Shown here: piece after piece, positions 61,430 through 64,000 of the stretch
How positions within the stretch are numbered: position 1 is the first letter of the stretch
How the letters are laid out: the number at the start of each line of letters is the position of its first letter
DNA from: Azorinus chamasolen
Lineage: Eukaryota; Mollusca; Bivalvia; Cardiida; Solecurtidae
Assembly (NCBI GenBank): GCA_963576725.1
Contig: OY755241.1
Coordinates: 29,886,853 to 29,950,852 of the forward strand
Reading direction: 5' to 3'
Length of the DNA stretch: 64,000 bases
Notes under the pieces: generated by a model
The model's input: the letters and a program-made list of their open reading frames with translations, nothing else
Databases searched by the model: none
Told to the model about the DNA's origin: nothing
Translations under genes and position numbers: made by a program

Positions 61430-61484
61430 CTAGAAGAAAAGTTGAAATGTTTAAAAACAAACCATCAAATATTCTTACAGTTAC

Positions 61485-61734
61485 TTAACCCTTTCTCTGT
61501 TCTATGTCTATTACAAATTTCAATACCTACTGAATATTCATGGACAAAAAGGTTTTAATGAAATATGGAAGGTGGAGCATTGTAGCCATTTTAGAAAGTA
61601 AAGACACAGATCTTTGAAATTCTATTAGCAAACAGAGTAGACCCTGATCAGACAGCTCCTCTAGGAGTCGTCTGATCTGGGTCTACTCTGTTTGCAAATG
61701 CGTGAAAACACGTTTATATGAGAGAAAGGGTTAA
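61485..61734 (+). mobile_element. TTAA-1 element
   Basis: Complete, TTAA at both ends, 56 bp upstream of exon A's acceptor. Confidence 0.9.
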
Positions 61735-61849
61735 CTGAATAATTATTAAATTGAATTCCAGTAGCTTAAGTTATTATATCTATCCAAGTGAGCAAGAATG
61801 ATAAGATACATAAATTTATTTTTATTTTATTTTTTACACGAAAAATGTC

Positions 61850-61960
61850 ATAATTTCTCAATTAAACCCAATGTTGTGACCACTCTTTAGAAGTGTCTCT
61901 CTGAGACAATTCTGAAGGTGGTCACAACTTAGGGTTTAGTGGAAGAGAAATGATAATTTT
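61850..61960. repeat. HP-A hairpin repeat
   Basis: GTTGTGACCACTCTTTAGAA and TTCTGAAGGTGGTCACAAC arms. Confidence 0.68.
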
Positions 61961-62132
61961 TAGTATTTGAAATACGCTAGCCCATTCATCTAGAGATGTG
62001 TATCAGTAAATGTCATATTCACATCATTCACATGTTCCAATTACAGCAGCTTAATGTCTGACATTACAACTCTGATTTCCTGACAATAACGATATAATTT
62101 GTGTAAATGGATGGTTTCTACATTTGTAGATA

Positions 62133-62265
62133 CAGTAAAACCTCTCTATAACGGCCACTAAATTACATCAAGCATTTTGTGTTAAAGGCAGGTGGCTGCT
62201 TAAAGGAGCGTTCTGTTTTACTTTCACCTTACTTTAAGCAACCACCTGTCCTAAAGGTTTTACTG
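62133..62265. mobile_element. TA-1 element, internally deleted
   Basis: TA-flanked; ends as in the copy at 26321 but one palindrome arm is missing. A second TA-1 fragment lies at about 62300-62430. Confidence 0.82.
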
Positions 62266-62454
62266 TACTGTATAGTCAAGTCTGTTTTACAGCAGCTCCT
62301 AGATAATCAAACACTGGAGTCTTAGAAAAGCAGGTCATCACTAAATGCTGGGCAAAAGTCATCTTGAAAGTTCTTTTGGGATCTTTCTGCAGAACTTTTT
62401 TTCTGCAATAATTAAGCCACCAATAGCAGAATTAGACAAATTTAATCATAGCTG

Positions 62455-62606
62455 AATATTCGAAGTGGAAGCTGCTAAAGAACAGTGTTTAACTTTAGAG
62501 CCAAACTTTTAAATGACAAACAGTGCAGACCCTAACCAAATGGCTGGTCTGAGTCTACACAGTTTACAACTGCCAATACACTTGTTCCCAATGTTCAAAA
62601 GGTTAA
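62455..62606 (+). mobile_element. TTAA-4 element, reduced core
   Basis: AACAGTGCAGACCCTAACCA with the loop lost; ends TTCAAAAGGTTAA. Confidence 0.65.
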
Positions 62607-62849
62607 ACGATTACTTAGGTGGGTAAAGACTGCACATTTAATCAGCAACAGAAAAGACATCAAATCTTTTCCTATATGTTTGTAATTGACTACCATGTGC
62701 TGTACACTTCTGTTCATGAATATATTAAAATTTATTAAAGTTGTCTTTAAAACTTACAATTTGCATCATTTAAAATATTCAAGATACATGTACATTTTTT
62801 GCAGCTTATCCTAATGCTAAAATTATGTCATTGAAATCAATTCAAGCCA
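62607..62849. other. Sequence with nothing recognised
   Basis: No CH-domain exon or repeat found here. Confidence 0.45.
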
Positions 62850-63060
62850 TTAACTCTTTGCACACTAAGTAATTTTTCGTCTGCAACAATTGTCGTCTGC
62901 TTCAATTCTTAAAAGAAACTTTCTCTCATTTTTTTCAAAAATATGGTCAAGATGACAAACAGTTTAGATCCTGATGAGACGCCGCATTATGCGGCGTCTC
63001 ATCTGGATCCAAACTGTTTGCATAGGTAATCAGTTTCGCTGCTAGCGTGTAAAGAGTTAA
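62850..63060 (+). mobile_element. TTAA-7 element, full reference copy
   Basis: TTAACTCTTTGCACAC start, core GAGACGCCGCATTATGCGGC with mirror, GTGTAAAGAGTTAA end. Confidence 0.9.
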
Positions 63061-63206
63061 TATATTGCACACTAAGTAATGATCATCTACAAAATGCCAT
63101 CAAAAACCACCATGATAGCGTTGACTAGTTTGGATCCTCATCTATTCTGCATGGAAACTGTTCACATAGTGTAGTCACAGATTTGTTGCTACAGTGTAAA
63201 AAGTTA
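63057..63206 (+). mobile_element. TTAA-7 element, short second copy
   Basis: Shares TTAA with its neighbour; TTGCACACTAAGTAATG start, GTGTAAAAAGTTAA end. Confidence 0.72.
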
Positions 63207-63307
63207 AAGTATGAAAACCTGAAGAATGAAAATAAGCAAATGTCAATCATGCCCAAACTGAAAACTCCTTTGGCACCTGTCTGCTAAAAGATCAAAACAT
63301 CAGACAC

Positions 63308-63531
63308 CTAACCCATTCCCTCATAGGCTATTTTTAGACCCAAACTTTATGAATAAATCAACTAGAATTTACTAGAAGAAAAGAAAATTTTATAATTGTC
63401 TAGTTTTGAAATCATTGTGATAAATAGAGCATTTTGCTCCTATGGGAGCAAATGCTCTATTTATCACAATGGTTTCAAAAAGTGATGTTTACAGAGCGAT
63501 CAAAAGGAGACAATATGAGGGAATGGGTCAA
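63308..63531 (-). mobile_element. TTAA-2 element
   Basis: CTAA left, TCAA right; palindrome with an extra T in the left arm (GCATTTTGCTCC). Confidence 0.85.
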
Positions 63532-63572
63532 CCCTTCACTTCATGAGTAACTAACTATGGAGTAAAGGGATA
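63528..63572. mobile_element. TTAA-3 remnant, ends only
   Basis: CAACCCTTCACTTCATGAGT joined almost directly to CTATGGAGTAAAGGGATA: the body is deleted. Confidence 0.6.
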
Positions 63573-63574
63573 CC

Positions 63575-63765
63575 AAGTAACTGTTGGCTGCAAAAAAAAG
63601 TCGTCTGCTACAATTTTCATAGTCAATTTTCTTCCGATTTCTCATCTAAATAACAGTTTCAAACAGTTTAGATCCTGATGAGATATTACAAGGTGTCTAG
63701 TCTGGATCTAAACAGTTTGTATCGGTAATCACTACATCACTGCTAGCAGGCAGAGTCAAATGGTG
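63575..63765 (+). mobile_element. TTAA-7 element, 5' end missing
   Basis: AAACAGTTTAGATCCTGATG core and CACTGCTAGCAGGCAG end. Confidence 0.65.
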
Positions 63766-64000
63766 TCGGAGAACCTGTCGCACTTGATGCCGAAGGGTTA
63801 CGGAAGAAAACACATTAACACCAAAAACATATCTAGAATACATTAACAAATATCTATAAATAACAAGGTATCCGTCAAGACATTGTGCCAATATTATGCA
63901 GGGGAAAAACAGTTGCTTTGGTTATAGAATTAATGAATAATAGACTAAACATGTGATAATAACACATTATATACACCGTAAAGTCGAGACAAGAAATTTT

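Noticed and set aside
3144..63531. Hairpins as transcription terminators or riboswitches
   Set aside because: They are repeated transposon cores in animal introns, in both orientations, without a following T run.
61735..64000. Search for a CH-domain exon
   Set aside because: No candidate with matching phase (ending with two nucleotides of a codon) and CH-like residues was found.

Overview
This window is animal genomic DNA, AT-rich and intron-dominated, almost certainly from a bivalve mollusc. The clues are a tRNA-derived SINE, dispersed repeats ending in a GGTGAGCTAAAAA-like tail, GGGAGGTAATT-type boxes, very dense short hairpin transposons, and a Vav-like gene with large introns. I cannot fix the species. 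A myid or dreissenid clam is a guess from the style of the repeats.

The only host gene I can support is on the minus strand and spans most of the window: the middle of a Vav-family Rho/Rac guanine-nucleotide exchange factor. Fifteen exons run right to left: two alternative acidic-region exons (61324-61429 and 57092-57209), the DH domain (54854-54955, 53563-53631, 51562-51762, 50492-50587, 49260-49424), the PH domain (48084-48175, 35378-35423, 19248-19343, 17114-17223), an atypical C1 domain (15473-15594, 14648-14725), the first SH3 domain (13991-14175) and a proline-rich linker that stops just before the SH2 domain (3751-3890). Phases match at every junction. The CH domain lies beyond the right edge and the SH2 and last SH3 beyond the left edge. 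Together the exons encode about 540 residues of one continuous reading frame.

The rest is intron, packed with transposons. Most are 200-260 bp non-autonomous elements flanked by TTAA with termini starting CCC or CTC, as in the piggyBac superfamily. I name them by terminus: TTAA-1 (CCCTTTCCCTGTTCTG), TTAA-2 (CCCATTCCCTCATA, with a 2b variant CCCTTTCCTCCATA), TTAA-3 (CCCTTTACTCCATGAATATT), TTAA-4 (CCCTTTCAA), TTAA-5 (CCCTTTCCCTGTTGAATATT), TTAA-6 (CCCTTCGCTTGC), TTAA-7 (CTCTTTGCACAC or CTCTTTTGCTGCC) and TTAA-8 (CCCATTTGCTCCCAG). Plus strand means the element reads in that direction. Several families with different ends carry variants of one central hairpin (theme AAACAGNGNAGACCCTGAT), while TTAA-2 carries a different, nearly perfect 68-70 bp palindrome. 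Other families are TA-1 (pogo-like, TA-flanked, CAGTAAAACC ends), HP-A (hairpin around GTGACCACTCTTTAGAATC), HP-B (hairpin with CTGACCAATCAAAAGCTT), HP-C (hairpin GAGGGCTTGGTGC) and GCT-1 (long repeat ending AAAGCTCACC...GGTGAGCTAAAAA).

There are also three hAT elements with exact 8-bp target duplications (one keeps a BED zinc finger), a decayed mariner-type transposon, the SINE, and several minisatellites, three of them close to Vav exons. Elements are nested up to three deep, which gives a relative order of activity. Most short open frames in the window are translations of these palindromes and are not genes.
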